Positions 36,237-44,892 of a DNA stretch of 64,000 bases are shown piece by piece. The notes under the pieces are model-generated. The model did no database searches and had not been told where the DNA came from. It saw only the letters and a program-made list of their open reading frames with translations. The number at the start of each line of letters is the position of its first letter. Positions within the stretch are counted from its first letter, which is position 1. Source of the stretch: Mesorhizobium sp. M2D.F.Ca.ET.226.01.1.1 (GTDB lineage: Bacteria > Pseudomonadota > Alphaproteobacteria > Rhizobiales > Rhizobiaceae); assembly GCF_004022705.2 (NCBI RefSeq), contig NZ_RZOY02000009.1, positions 124,001 through 188,000 on the forward strand, in the 5' to 3' direction. The position numbers were made by a program, and so were the translations under genes.

Positions 36237-37028
36237 TTAACCCCGCGGCACCAGCGCCAGCGCGCGGATCGGGCTGCCGGTGCCGTGCTCGATCTTGAGC
36301 GGGGCAGCTATCAGGATCGCGCCTCTCGGCGGCAGCTGGTCGAGATTGCAGAGGCTCGCCAGGCCATAGCGGTTGGCCTTGTGCATCAGCGTGTGCGCCG
36401 GGAATGGCGGTTCCATGCCGCCGGCCTTGCCGGCATCGGTGCCGATCGTCTCCGAGCCCCAGCCCTTGATGTCCTTGCTGATCAGGAACTGGATGGCTTC
36501 CGCCGTCGGGCCCGGCGTGTGCGGGCCGGTCTCGTTGGCGTTGAGGAACTCGGCTTCGGAGCCGTTGCGCTTGTACCAGTCGGTGCGCATCACCACCCAT
36601 TCGCCCGGATTGATGGCGCCGTGCTTGGCTTCCCAGGCCTTGATGTGGTCGACGGTGAGCAGGAAATCGTGATCGGCCGCGGCCTCTTTCGAGCAGTCGA
36701 TGACGTTGACCGGGCCGACGAAATTCTGTGCCGGAATGGTGTCGGTGGCGCCGTCCGGATAGTCCTTGCCGGTGATCCAGTGCTGCGGCGCGTCGAAATG
36801 CGTGCCCGAATGCTCGCCGAGCTTCAGCCAGTTCCAGGCCCACCACGGACCGTTCTTGTCATATTTGGAAATAGCGTGGATCTCGACCTTCGGAGTATCG
36901 ACGGCGAGCTCCGGCGGCAGCTTGATCAGCGGCGTGTTCGGTCCGAGCGGCGCCGTCAGGTCGACCACCTTGATGGCGCCCGAGAGCAGCTGGCCGGCGA
37001 CCTCGCCGAGGAGTTTCTGCGTGTCCAT
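36237..37028 (-). CDS. Cyclase-family metal hydrolase (isatin hydrolase / kynurenine formamidase type)
   Basis: 263 residues from the ATG at 37028; an upstream in-frame start would overlap the promoter. The Cyclase-family metal site HSGTHFDAPQHW lies at about 73-84. Other segments include DFLLTVDHIKAWEAKHG, VVMRTDWYKR and PLKIEHGTGSP. Members hydrolyse cyclic or N-formyl amides: kynurenine formamidase opens N-formylkynurenine, and isatin hydrolase opens isatin to isatinate. The extended length and the WVVMRTDW and ETGPHTPG segments look to me closer to isatin hydrolases, but this cannot be decided without alignment. It heads the minus-strand operon and shares the intergenic region with the gene at 37150. 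Confidence 0.82.
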   Translation of the reverse strand: MDTQKLLGEVAGQLLSGAIKVVDLTAPLGPNTPLIKLPPELAVDTPKVEIHAISKYDKNGPWWAWNWLKLGEHSGTHFDAPQHWITGKDYPDGATDTIPAQNFVGPVNVIDCSKEAAADHDFLLTVDHIKAWEAKHGAINPGEWVVMRTDWYKRNGSEAEFLNANETGPHTPGPTAEAIQFLISKDIKGWGSETIGTDAGKAGGMEPPFPAHTLMHKANRYGLASLCNLDQLPPRGAILIAAPLKIEHGTGSPIRALALVPRG

Positions 37029-37118
37029 GGTCTTTCGTTCCCTCTTTCTGGTGATCATCAAGGCTCGTTGCGGCCCTTAATATACCTACTAGACGAAAAC
37101 ATATGCATCTGCAATTAT

Positions 37119-37132
37119 CTTTAAGCATAAAG
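37119..37132. promoter_or_regulatory. Palindromic operator-like site 1
   Basis: CTTTAAGCATAAAG is an inverted repeat (CTTTA-AGCA-TAAAG) in the AT-rich gap between the divergent cyclase and flavoprotein genes, 17 bp before the GTG at 37150. It shares the YTTYAAGCNTRAAR pattern with three other sites in the island. I could not define -35/-10 boxes here. Confidence 0.55.
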
Positions 37133-37149
37133 CATTTTCGGGGCGGGGC

Positions 37150-38724
37150 GTGAGCGAGTTCGACGCCATCTTTGTCGGGGCGGGCCACAACAGTCTGGCA
37201 TGCGCCGCGCATCTGGCGCTCAAGGGCTGGAAAATAGCGGTTTTCGAGCGCAACCAGACGATCGGCGGCGCTGTGCAAACCGGCGAATATACGCTTCCCG
37301 GCTTCCGGCACGATTTCGGCGCGATGAATCTGAGCCTGTTCGCCGGCTCCGCCTTCCACCGGAAATATGCAAATGAATTGAAAAGCCACGGGCTGGAGTT
37401 CGCGCCCGTGGCCGATTGTTTCGCCAGCGCCTTTCCGGACGGGAAGTGGTTCGGCGTCAGCAACGACGTCGAAAAGACCGCGTCCCGGCTGGCCGCCTTC
37501 TCCGCGGCGGACGCGGCCACATGGCGCCGGCTGGTGTCGGCCTTTCCGGGCGAAGCCGAGCATCTGTTCCGGCTGCTCGGATCGCCGATGAGCGCGAGGG
37601 CGCTGGCCGGCACGGGCTGGAATCTCTGGCGCAAGAAGGGCTTGGCCGGCGCGCTGGATACGGGACGACTGCTGCTCTCCTCGCCCCGCGCATGGCTGGA
37701 GGAAAACTTCGAGACGCCGCATGTGCGCACGACGCTCGCGGCCTGGGGCATGCATCTCGACTTCGCGCCCGACATCGCCGGGGGTGCTGTGTTCCCCTAT
37801 CTGGAATCGATGGCCAACCAGAGTTTCGGCATGGTGCTGGGCAAGGGCGGCGCCGATACGATCATCCGCGCGCTGGCCAATATGGTGAAGGCGGCCGGCG
37901 GCCAGATCACGACCGGCGCGGATGTCGTCGAGATCACGGTTTCGGGCGGCAAGGCGAATGGGGTGCGGCTGGAATCGGGCGAAACCCATGTCGCGACCAA
38001 GGCCGTCATTGCGGGTGTCGCGCCGAAAGCGCTGACGGGCAAGCTGCTGCCCAACGGCTCCGGCGACGCCGGCTTCGACGCGGCGATGCAGAAATTCCGT
38101 CACGCGCCGGGCACGATGATGATCCATCTGGCGATGGACGACCTGCCGGACTGGAGCGCTGGCGCCGAGCTTCGCCGGTTCGCCTATGTGCATCTGGCGC
38201 CCTCGCTCGAAGCCATGTCGCGCACCTACCAGCAGGCGATCGCCGGCCTGCTGCCCGACCAGCCCGTGCTGGTCGTCGGCCAGCCGACGGCGGTCGATCC
38301 CTCGCGCGCGCCGCAGGGCAAGCATGTGCTGTGGGTGCAGGTGCGCATGCTGCCGGCGGAGATCCTCGGCGATGCAGCCGGCAAGATCGCCCCTGCCCAT
38401 TGGGATGCGGTCAAGGACGCCTATGCCGAGCACGTGCTCGATATCATCGAGAGCTATGCGCCAGGTTTGAGGCAAAAGATTCTAGGCCGCGCGATCTTCT
38501 CGCCGCTCGACCTCGAGCGCGAAAACCCAAACCTCGTCGGCGGCGACCAGATCTGCGGCAGCCACCATCTGGCGCAGAATTTCCTTTTCCGTCCGGCGCG
38601 CTCCTTCGCACGCTGGAACACGCCGGTCTCGAACCTTTACCTCACCGGCGCGGCGACATGGCCGGGTGCCGGCGCGGGCGCGGGCTCCGGCTTCATGCTC
38701 GCCCAACAGCTGGGAGGAAGTTGA
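37150..38724 (+). CDS. FAD-dependent oxidoreductase, PYROXD2/phytoene-desaturase-like (second copy)
   Basis: 524 residues from a GTG. The Rossmann motif is AIFVGAGHNSLACAAHL, followed by IAVFERNQTIGGAVQT; the C-terminal FAD segment is GAATWPGAGAGAGSGFMLAQ. It is the same type as the protein at 34649-36220 and similar in length, with clear divergence. It lies 90 bp upstream of an ABC transporter operon and may be co-transcribed with it. The pair with the cyclase gene across a shared operator suggests one catabolic unit. The substrate is unknown. Confidence 0.88.
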   Translation: MSEFDAIFVGAGHNSLACAAHLALKGWKIAVFERNQTIGGAVQTGEYTLPGFRHDFGAMNLSLFAGSAFHRKYANELKSHGLEFAPVADCFASAFPDGKWFGVSNDVEKTASRLAAFSAADAATWRRLVSAFPGEAEHLFRLLGSPMSARALAGTGWNLWRKKGLAGALDTGRLLLSSPRAWLEENFETPHVRTTLAAWGMHLDFAPDIAGGAVFPYLESMANQSFGMVLGKGGADTIIRALANMVKAAGGQITTGADVVEITVSGGKANGVRLESGETHVATKAVIAGVAPKALTGKLLPNGSGDAGFDAAMQKFRHAPGTMMIHLAMDDLPDWSAGAELRRFAYVHLAPSLEAMSRTYQQAIAGLLPDQPVLVVGQPTAVDPSRAPQGKHVLWVQVRMLPAEILGDAAGKIAPAHWDAVKDAYAEHVLDIIESYAPGLRQKILGRAIFSPLDLERENPNLVGGDQICGSHHLAQNFLFRPARSFARWNTPVSNLYLTGAATWPGAGAGAGSGFMLAQQLGGS

Positions 38725-38814
38725 GCCGAAGAATTCCGGGATGGACAAGGCGCGGTTGCCCACCACCGAATGAAAACGCCGCGCGTACAATGACAACCAA
38801 CAAGGGGAACGACC

Positions 38815-40341
38815 ATGACCATCAACAGACGTGACTTGCTTGGATATGGCGCCGTGGCGCTGGGTGCCGCGACGCTCGGCCTGCCGAGGGCGGCCAAGGC
38901 GGCTGGCGAGCTCACCATCGCCTACAATGTCAACCTGCCGTCTTGGGATCCGACCACCGGCCCTTCCGCGGTCAACCCGACCATCCAGGGGCTCTACCAG
39001 TCGGTGTTCGACCAGATCATCGGTCAGAAGCCGGACCTCTCCTTCACGCCCGGGCTGCTCACCGAATGGGGCTGGAACGACGACCGCACCAAGGTGACGA
39101 TGACGGTGCGCGAGGGCGTCAAATGGCATGATGGCTCGCCCTTCACGCCGGAAGACGTGGTGTGGTCGCTGACCCGCGCCGGCGACGAGAAGACCGGCAA
39201 CCCGATCCAGTTCGTCTGGAAGAACGTCAATAATTTCAAGATCGACGGCAACAAGATCACCGGCGACGTCGTGCAGTTCGACCCGGTCTATTTCAAATGG
39301 ATGTCGTTCCTGACCGGCTACATCCTGCCGAAGGCCTATTACGAGAAGGTCGGCGCCGAAGGTTTCGAGAAGGCGCCGATCGGCACCGGCCCCTATATGG
39401 TCGACAAGTTCGAGCGCAACGCCTTCCTGCGGCTCAAGGCCAATCCGAACTACTGGGGCACCAAGCCCGCTTTCGAGAATGTGACGATCAAGTTCGTCAC
39501 CGACGCGGCGAGCCGTGTCGCCGAGATCGAATCCGGCTCCTCGCAGGTGACGCTCGAAATCCCCTATGAGGAATATGACCGCCTCATCAAGAAGAGCGGG
39601 CTCGCCGGCTCGATCAAGAACGTCTCCGACATCGGCATGATCTTCTTCAACGACATCGAGGCGATGCTGGACAAGAACGTCCGCCAAGCGGCCGTGATGG
39701 CGGTGGACAAGGAGCTTTTGGTCAAGCGGCTGCTTCGCGGCTACGGCCAGCCGATCGCAACGCTGGAGACGCCGGAATACACGGCCTTCGATCCTTCGAT
39801 CAAGGTCGAGCACAACCCGGAGAAAGCCAAGGAATTGCTTGCCGCTTCCGGCTATTCGACCAAGAAGCCGGTCAAGTTCACCATACAGACCACCAAGGGC
39901 TTCAAGCCCAAGGACTATGAGATGATCCAGGCGATCGTCGGCATGTGGCGCAAGGTCGGCATCGAGGCCAATATCGAGGTCTATGAGATCGCTAAGCATT
40001 ACGAGCTGCGCGCCGCGGACAAGCTGGCGCCGGCCGCCTTCTACAATTGGGGCAACTCCATCGGCGACCCGACCACCTCGACCGGTTTCGCCATGTACGG
40101 GCCGAGCCCGCATTCGGTGTGGGACAGCAAGGACCTTGTCGACATGATCAACCCGCTCTGGGGCGAGAAGGACGAGGCCAAGCGCATCGCCGGCTGGAAG
40201 GCGGTCGACAAATATATCGCCGAACAGGCCTACGTGCTGCCGCTGATCCAATATGCGCAGCCGATCGTGCATTCGAAGAAGGTCAATGTCGTCCAGCATG
40301 TGTCGGGCGCACTGCTGCCGGCGCTGATGACCCCGGCCTGA
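38815..40341 (+). CDS. ABC transporter substrate-binding protein, family 5
   Basis: 508 residues. The N-terminus carries a twin-arginine signal INRRDLLGYGAVALG and a cleavage site near residue 28 (AKAAGE). The SBP_bac_5 landmarks are REGVKWHDGSPFTPEDVVWS and NVRQAAVMAVDKELLV. The family binds di- and oligopeptides, opines, glutathione or other amide-type compounds. It is followed by a hairpin, repeat D and the two permease and two ATPase genes, so the importer at 38815-44080 is complete. Given the neighbours, the ligand is probably a substrate of this catabolic island. Confidence 0.93.
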   Translation: MTINRRDLLGYGAVALGAATLGLPRAAKAAGELTIAYNVNLPSWDPTTGPSAVNPTIQGLYQSVFDQIIGQKPDLSFTPGLLTEWGWNDDRTKVTMTVREGVKWHDGSPFTPEDVVWSLTRAGDEKTGNPIQFVWKNVNNFKIDGNKITGDVVQFDPVYFKWMSFLTGYILPKAYYEKVGAEGFEKAPIGTGPYMVDKFERNAFLRLKANPNYWGTKPAFENVTIKFVTDAASRVAEIESGSSQVTLEIPYEEYDRLIKKSGLAGSIKNVSDIGMIFFNDIEAMLDKNVRQAAVMAVDKELLVKRLLRGYGQPIATLETPEYTAFDPSIKVEHNPEKAKELLAASGYSTKKPVKFTIQTTKGFKPKDYEMIQAIVGMWRKVGIEANIEVYEIAKHYELRAADKLAPAAFYNWGNSIGDPTTSTGFAMYGPSPHSVWDSKDLVDMINPLWGEKDEAKRIAGWKAVDKYIAEQAYVLPLIQYAQPIVHSKKVNVVQHVSGALLPALMTPA

Positions 40342-40355
40342 TCGTCGGCCTTACC

Positions 40356-40378
40356 CCTGCCGGTCTTCGCCCGGCAGG
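40356..40378 (+). terminator. Hairpin after binding-protein gene
   Basis: An 8-bp perfect stem (CCTGCCGG / CCGGCAGG) encloses a 7-base loop, without a T-run. Hairpins here commonly protect the abundant binding-protein mRNA while lowering permease expression. Confidence 0.55.
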
Positions 40379-40381
40379 CCG

Positions 40382-40496
40382 CCTCATCCGGCCGCTTCGC
40401 GGCCACCTTCTCCCCGGTGGGGAGAAGAGACTAGCTCAGCCTTCCGCGACCTCTTCTCCCCTCGGGGAGAAGGTGGCCCGAAGGGCCGGATGAGGG
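40382..40496. repeat. Long inverted repeat, family D
   Basis: CCTCATCCGGCC...GGCCACCTTCTCCCC pairs with GGGGAGAAGGTGGCC...GGCCGGATGAGG around a 30-bp centre. A single copy in the window, inserted inside the transporter operon between binding-protein and permease genes. Confidence 0.88.
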
Positions 40497-40524
40497 GGAG
40501 TCCGTTTAGAGTGATTACGCACGC

Positions 40525-41532
40525 ATGCTGCTGCAGAGATTCCTCGTTCGTCTGTTGACGATGCTGGTGACGCTTTTCGGCGTCGCCATCGTCGTCTTCG
40601 TCGTCATCCGCGTCGCCCCAGGCAACCCGATCGCCATGATGCTGCCGCCCGGCGCCAGCGACGACGACGTCGCCCGGCTGCGCGCGCTCTACGGGTTGGA
40701 CAAGAGCATCGTGCAGCAATTCTTCATCTGGCTGGGCGGCGTGCTGCATGGCGATTTCGGCACCTCGATCTCGCTGCGCCAGGACGTGCTCGGCCTGGTT
40801 TTCAACCGGCTGCCGGCGACGCTGGAGCTGGCGACCGTGGCGCTGCTGATGGCGATCGCGATCGGCGCCACGGCGGCGATCCTCGGCGCACGGTCGCGCG
40901 GCACGGCGGTCGAGGCCGGCATCGACGTCGCCAGCGGTGCGACGCTCTCCATCCCCGACTTCCTGTGGGGCTTGGTGCTGATCCTTTTGTTCGGCGTGCT
41001 GGTGCCTGTCTTCGACATTTCCGGCCGGGTGTCGCCCGAGCTCGACCTGCCCTTCGTAACGCAATTCTACCTGGTCGAGAGTATCCTCAGGCTACGGTTT
41101 GACCTCACCTGGGATCTGCTCAAGCACATGCTGATGCCCGCCCTCGCGCTGGCGCTGCCGCTGGCGGCGATCATCGCGCAGCTGCTCAAACAGTCGCTGA
41201 AGGAAGTGCTCGACCTCGACTATGTCGTGCTGGCCAGAGTGAAAGGCTTCTCGGAGACGCAGGTCATTTTGCGCGAAGCGTTGAAGAACGCGGCGCTGCC
41301 GACGCTGACGCTGGTCGGCGTGCAGTTCACCTTCCTCATCGGCGGAACCGTCATCGTCGAGCGGCTGTTCTCCTATGAAGGCCTCGGCAATATGGCGATC
41401 GACGCTGTCATCAACCGCGACCTGCCGCTGATCCAGGGCATCGTGCTGGTGTTCGCGCTGCTTTTCGTTCTGATCAACCTCACCGTCGACATGATGTATG
41501 CGCTGCTCAATCCGAGGCTGCGCCATGGATGA
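40525..41532 (+). CDS. ABC transporter permease, DppB-like
   Basis: 335 residues with six predicted membrane segments. It starts MLLQRFLVRLLTMLVTLFGV, has the RVAPGNPI periplasmic segment after helix 1, and an EAA loop LARVKGFSETQVILREALKNA near 235-255 that contacts the ATPases. First permease of the family 5 importer. Its end overlaps the start of the next gene by 8 bp. Confidence 0.94.
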   Translation: MLLQRFLVRLLTMLVTLFGVAIVVFVVIRVAPGNPIAMMLPPGASDDDVARLRALYGLDKSIVQQFFIWLGGVLHGDFGTSISLRQDVLGLVFNRLPATLELATVALLMAIAIGATAAILGARSRGTAVEAGIDVASGATLSIPDFLWGLVLILLFGVLVPVFDISGRVSPELDLPFVTQFYLVESILRLRFDLTWDLLKHMLMPALALALPLAAIIAQLLKQSLKEVLDLDYVVLARVKGFSETQVILREALKNAALPTLTLVGVQFTFLIGGTVIVERLFSYEGLGNMAIDAVINRDLPLIQGIVLVFALLFVLINLTVDMMYALLNPRLRHG

Positions 41533-42373
41533 GGCCCGTATCGCCCGACGCGGTTTGAGCCCCAGGCTGTGGCTGGCCGGCGGCTGGCTTCTGCTGGCGC
41601 TGCTCGCGGCGATCTTCGCGCCGCTGATCGCGCCGCAGGACCCGCTGGCGCAGGACCTGATGCTGGAGCGGCTGCCGCCCTTCTGGCTGGACGGCGCCGA
41701 GCCCGGCTATTGGCTGGGTACCGACAGCCTGGGACGCGATCTGTTGTCGCGGCTGATCTTCGGCGGGCGTATCGCCTTCATCGTCGCTTTCGCGGCGGCG
41801 ACGTCCGCCTGCCTCATCGGTTCGGCGCTGGGGCTGATCGCCGGCTATTTCGGCGGCTGGGCCGACCGGATCATCTCGCGCATCGTCGATGTCTGGATGG
41901 CCTTCCCGCCGGTGCTGTTCGCGATCCTTCTGGTCGCCGTGCTGGGCACGGGCCTGAGCTCCGTCATCCTTGCGATTGCGATCATCGACTGGACGCGCTT
42001 CTGCCGGGTGATCCGCGCAGAAGCGATGAGCCAGTCTCGCATGGACTATGTCGAGAGCGCCCGCATCGCCGGCTATGGCCGCATCGGCATCATGCTGCGC
42101 GAAGTGCTGCCCAATGTGCTGCCGTCGGTGGTGGCGCTCTTGTCGCTGGAGATGGGCATCGCCGTCATCGTCGAGGCGATCCTGTCCTTCGTCAATCTGT
42201 CGATCTCGACCGACGATCCGACCTGGGGCAGCATCATCGCCGAGGGCCGGCTGTCGATCCATCAGGCTTGGTGGGTGCTCGTGTTCCCGCTGATCACGCT
42301 GATCCTCACCGTGCTCTCCTTCAGCCAGTTCGGCGAAGCGCTCAAGGCGCGCTTCGATCCGGTGCTGCGATGA
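41525..42373 (+). CDS. ABC transporter permease, DppC-like
   Basis: 282 residues from the ATG at 41525. An N-terminal membrane helix (about 15-35) is followed by PLIAPQDPLAQDLMLERL and the YWLGTDSLGRDLLSRLIFGGR segment typical of DppC/OppC. The EAA loop is VESARIAGYGRIGIMLREVLPN near 175. Second permease of the importer, overlapping neighbours at both ends (ATGA with the ATPase gene). Confidence 0.94.
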   Translation: MDEARIARRGLSPRLWLAGGWLLLALLAAIFAPLIAPQDPLAQDLMLERLPPFWLDGAEPGYWLGTDSLGRDLLSRLIFGGRIAFIVAFAAATSACLIGSALGLIAGYFGGWADRIISRIVDVWMAFPPVLFAILLVAVLGTGLSSVILAIAIIDWTRFCRVIRAEAMSQSRMDYVESARIAGYGRIGIMLREVLPNVLPSVVALLSLEMGIAVIVEAILSFVNLSISTDDPTWGSIIAEGRLSIHQAWWVLVFPLITLILTVLSFSQFGEALKARFDPVLR

Positions 42374-43260
42374 GCGCCAATATGGAACCATGTCTCGACA
42401 TCCGCTCGCTTAGCGCCGTGCTGCCCAACGGCCAACGCGTGCTGCGCTCTGTATCGCTCAGCGTGCAGCCGGGCGAGGTGCGCGCTCTGGTCGGCGAGAG
42501 CGGCGCCGGCAAGACGATGATCGGCAAGGCGGTGCTCGGCGTGCTGCCGAAAAGCGTGCGCATCGTCGAAGGCGAGATGCTGATCGAAGGCGAGGATCTC
42601 GGCCGCCTCGATGCCAAGGCGCGGCGGACCCTGATCGGCGCGCGCACGGCGCTGATCCCGCAGGACCCGCTTACCGCGCTCAACCCGTCGCGCCGCATCG
42701 GCGCGCAGATGACCGACCGGCTGGTGCGCATCCTTGGCTGGAGCGGCGAGAGAGCCGGCACACGCATTCGTCAGTTGCTCGACGAGGTGCATATCCGCGA
42801 GCCCGAACGGGTGCTGAAAAGCTATCCGCACGAGCTCAGCGGCGGCATGCGCCAGCGCGTGCTGATCGCGGCCGCCTTTGCGGCGGAGCCGAGGCTGATC
42901 GTCGCCGACGAGCCGACGACAGCGCTGGACGTGACGGTGCAGAAGCAGATCCTGCGGTTGATCGCACAACTGCAGCGCGACCACGGCACGGCGATCCTGT
43001 TCGTCACCCACGATCTCGGCGTCGTCGCCAAACTCAGCCAGAAAGTGTCCGTGCTCTATGCCGGCAAGGTGGTGGAGGAGGCCGAGACCGCGCGGCTCTT
43101 CGCGGCTCCGCAGCACGCTTACACACGGGCGCTGATTGCGGCGACGCCACGCTACACCGATCCCTATGCATCGCTGAAGCCGGTGGATGAGAGCGTGCTT
43201 GCCGGGTTGTCTGCCGAGATCGCGGCGGCCGACAAGGCGTGGAGGCCAAGCCATGGCTGA
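42370..43260 (+). CDS. ABC transporter ATP-binding protein, DppD-like
   Basis: 296 residues from the ATG overlapping the permease stop. Walker A GESGAGKT near residue 40, the ALIPQDPLTALNPSRR Q-loop, the signature LSGGMRQRVLIAA near 155, and Walker B LIVADEPTTALDVT. It ends soon after the C-terminal oligopeptide-type region (APQHAYTRALIAATP). It overlaps the next ATPase gene by 8 bp. One of two ATPases energising the importer. Confidence 0.94.
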   Translation: MSANMEPCLDIRSLSAVLPNGQRVLRSVSLSVQPGEVRALVGESGAGKTMIGKAVLGVLPKSVRIVEGEMLIEGEDLGRLDAKARRTLIGARTALIPQDPLTALNPSRRIGAQMTDRLVRILGWSGERAGTRIRQLLDEVHIREPERVLKSYPHELSGGMRQRVLIAAAFAAEPRLIVADEPTTALDVTVQKQILRLIAQLQRDHGTAILFVTHDLGVVAKLSQKVSVLYAGKVVEEAETARLFAAPQHAYTRALIAATPRYTDPYASLKPVDESVLAGLSAEIAAADKAWRPSHG

Positions 43261-44080
43261 GCCGCTGTTTTCGGTGCGCGGGCTGAAAGTGGCGCTGCCC
43301 GACATGACGCGCAAGCCGCTGATCGGCCGCGCGCCGCTGGTCGAGATCCTGAAAGGTCTCGACTTCGACCTGCCCCGGGGTTCGGTAACCGGCATCGTCG
43401 GCGAATCCGGTTCCGGCAAGTCGACGCTCGGCCGTGCGCTGGTGCGGCTGCTCGAGCCGAGCGCCGGTTCGATCGGCTTCGAGGGGCGCGACATCAGCCG
43501 TCTTTCGGAAGGAGAGCTTCGGCCGCTGCGCCGCGACCTGCAGATGATCTTCCAGGATCCTATGTCCTCGCTCAATCCGCGCCATACGATCTTCAACATC
43601 ATCGCGGCGCCGCTGCGGCAGAACGGCCTCGGCGACCAGCTGAAGGAACGCGTCGCGGAAGCGCTGCAGCGCGTCGGCCTGCCGCAGAGTTTCGCCAGCC
43701 GCTACCGGCACGAACTGTCGGGCGGCCAGCGCCAGCGCGTCGGCATAGCGCGGGCTTTGGCGCTGTCGCCGAAATTCGTGCTGGCCGACGAGATCGTCTC
43801 CGGCCTCGATGTCTCGACACAGGCGCAGATCCTGACGCTGCTGGAAAAGCTGGCGGGCGAGATGGGGCTGACGGTCGCTTTCATCAGCCACGATCTGTCG
43901 GTGATCCGGCGGCTCTGCCAGCAGGTCATCGTCATGCGCGAGGGCAGGATCGTCGAGGCCAGCGCAACGGATGCGCTGTTCGACAATCCGCAGGAGACCT
44001 ACACGCGCGACCTGCTCGCCGCCATTCCGCTGCCGGAGATCGACGCGGACTGGCTACGGCCCAAGGCCGGCATGAATTGA
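43253..44080 (+). CDS. ABC transporter ATP-binding protein, DppF-like
   Basis: 275 residues from the ATG at 43253. Walker A GESGSGKS near residue 50, Q-loop MIFQDPMSSLNPRH, signature LSGGQRQRVGIARAL near 155 and a Walker B LADEIVSGLDVS in which the usual E-P-T/V has become E-I-V. The catalytic Glu is kept. The C-terminal region has the DNPQETYTRDLLAAIP segment. Last gene of the importer operon. Confidence 0.94.
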   Translation: MAEPLFSVRGLKVALPDMTRKPLIGRAPLVEILKGLDFDLPRGSVTGIVGESGSGKSTLGRALVRLLEPSAGSIGFEGRDISRLSEGELRPLRRDLQMIFQDPMSSLNPRHTIFNIIAAPLRQNGLGDQLKERVAEALQRVGLPQSFASRYRHELSGGQRQRVGIARALALSPKFVLADEIVSGLDVSTQAQILTLLEKLAGEMGLTVAFISHDLSVIRRLCQQVIVMREGRIVEASATDALFDNPQETYTRDLLAAIPLPEIDADWLRPKAGMN

Positions 44081-44155
44081 GCTTCGATATCCGCACGCCG
44101 ACCAGCGGGCCTCGGATGTGCGCAAAGACAAGTCAGCCCGCCAACGGAGGGTGAC

Positions 44156-44755
44156 ATGAAATACGCAATCCAGGCAGCGGTCCTCGCGGCCTCCTTGTTC
44201 GGCGCAATGGGAGCGGCATCGGCGGATTCGATCCCCGGCATGCGCGGGCACGACCATACCGGCATCACCGTGCCCGACATGAAGCAGGCCGTCGATTTCT
44301 TCACCAACGTCGTTGGCTGCAAGAAGGCGATGTCGTTCGGGCCGTTCGCCGACGACAAGGGGACCTTCATGCAGGACCTGCTCGGCGTCGATCCGAAGGC
44401 GGTGATCCAGGAGATCACCCTGGTCCGCTGCGGCACCGGATCGAACATCGAGCTGTTCAAATACACCGCGCCCGATCAGAAGGACCTGACGCCGAAGAAC
44501 AGCGACATCGGCGGCTTCCACATCGCTTTCTATGTCGACGACGTCGCCGCCGCGAAAGCCTATCTGGACGGCAAGGGCGTGAAGACCAGGCTGGGACCAC
44601 TGCCTGTGAAGGAAGGACCAGCGGCCGGCCAGACCATCCTCTATTTCCAGGCGCCCTGGGGCCTGCAGCTCGAAGCGATCAGCTACCCGCAGGGTATGGC
44701 CTATGAGAAGAGTGCGGAGACCGTATTGTGGAGTCCGAAAGATCCGGCCAAATGA
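44156..44755 (+). CDS. Secreted VOC (glyoxalase/dioxygenase fold) protein
   Basis: 199 residues. A signal peptide at 1-23 (GAMGAASADS) makes this periplasmic, which is unusual for VOC proteins. Two paired beta-alpha-beta modules follow: DHTGITVPDMKQAVDFFTNV (about 32-51) and GFHIAFYVDDVAAAKAYLD (about 121-139), with the His32/His123-like and Glu positions expected to bind a metal. It may act on an imported compound or serve as a binding protein. It lies 75 bp after the ABC importer genes with its own AACGGAGGG ribosome-binding site. Confidence 0.85.
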   Translation: MKYAIQAAVLAASLFGAMGAASADSIPGMRGHDHTGITVPDMKQAVDFFTNVVGCKKAMSFGPFADDKGTFMQDLLGVDPKAVIQEITLVRCGTGSNIELFKYTAPDQKDLTPKNSDIGGFHIAFYVDDVAAAKAYLDGKGVKTRLGPLPVKEGPAAGQTILYFQAPWGLQLEAISYPQGMAYEKSAETVLWSPKDPAK

Positions 44756-44795
44756 CCTCGACCGCCCGCGCCCAAACCATCGTTCAATTATAAAA

Positions 44796-44832
44796 CTTTA
44801 AGCTTGAAATAATTAGCCCCGGGCGCAATACT
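44796..44832 (+). promoter_or_regulatory. Operator-like palindrome site 2 with promoter
   Basis: CTTTAAGCTTGAAA (44796-44809) is flanked by outer ATTAT/ATAAT sequence that extends the symmetry. A -35 TTGAAA (44804-44809) lies inside the palindrome and a -10 AATACT (44827-44832) follows at 17 bp. A repressor bound here would block the -35 box of the operon that starts at 44893. Confidence 0.65.
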
Positions 44833-44892
44833 GAAAGTCGGAACCGCTGGTCCGATCCGGCGGTTCCAGAAGCGAAGAGGAGATCGCAAGAC

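Noticed and set aside
34649..38724. Calling the two FAD oxidoreductases phytoene desaturases of a carotenoid pathway
   Set aside because: No phytoene synthase or other carotenoid genes are near and the neighbours are catabolic; only the superfamily can be stated.
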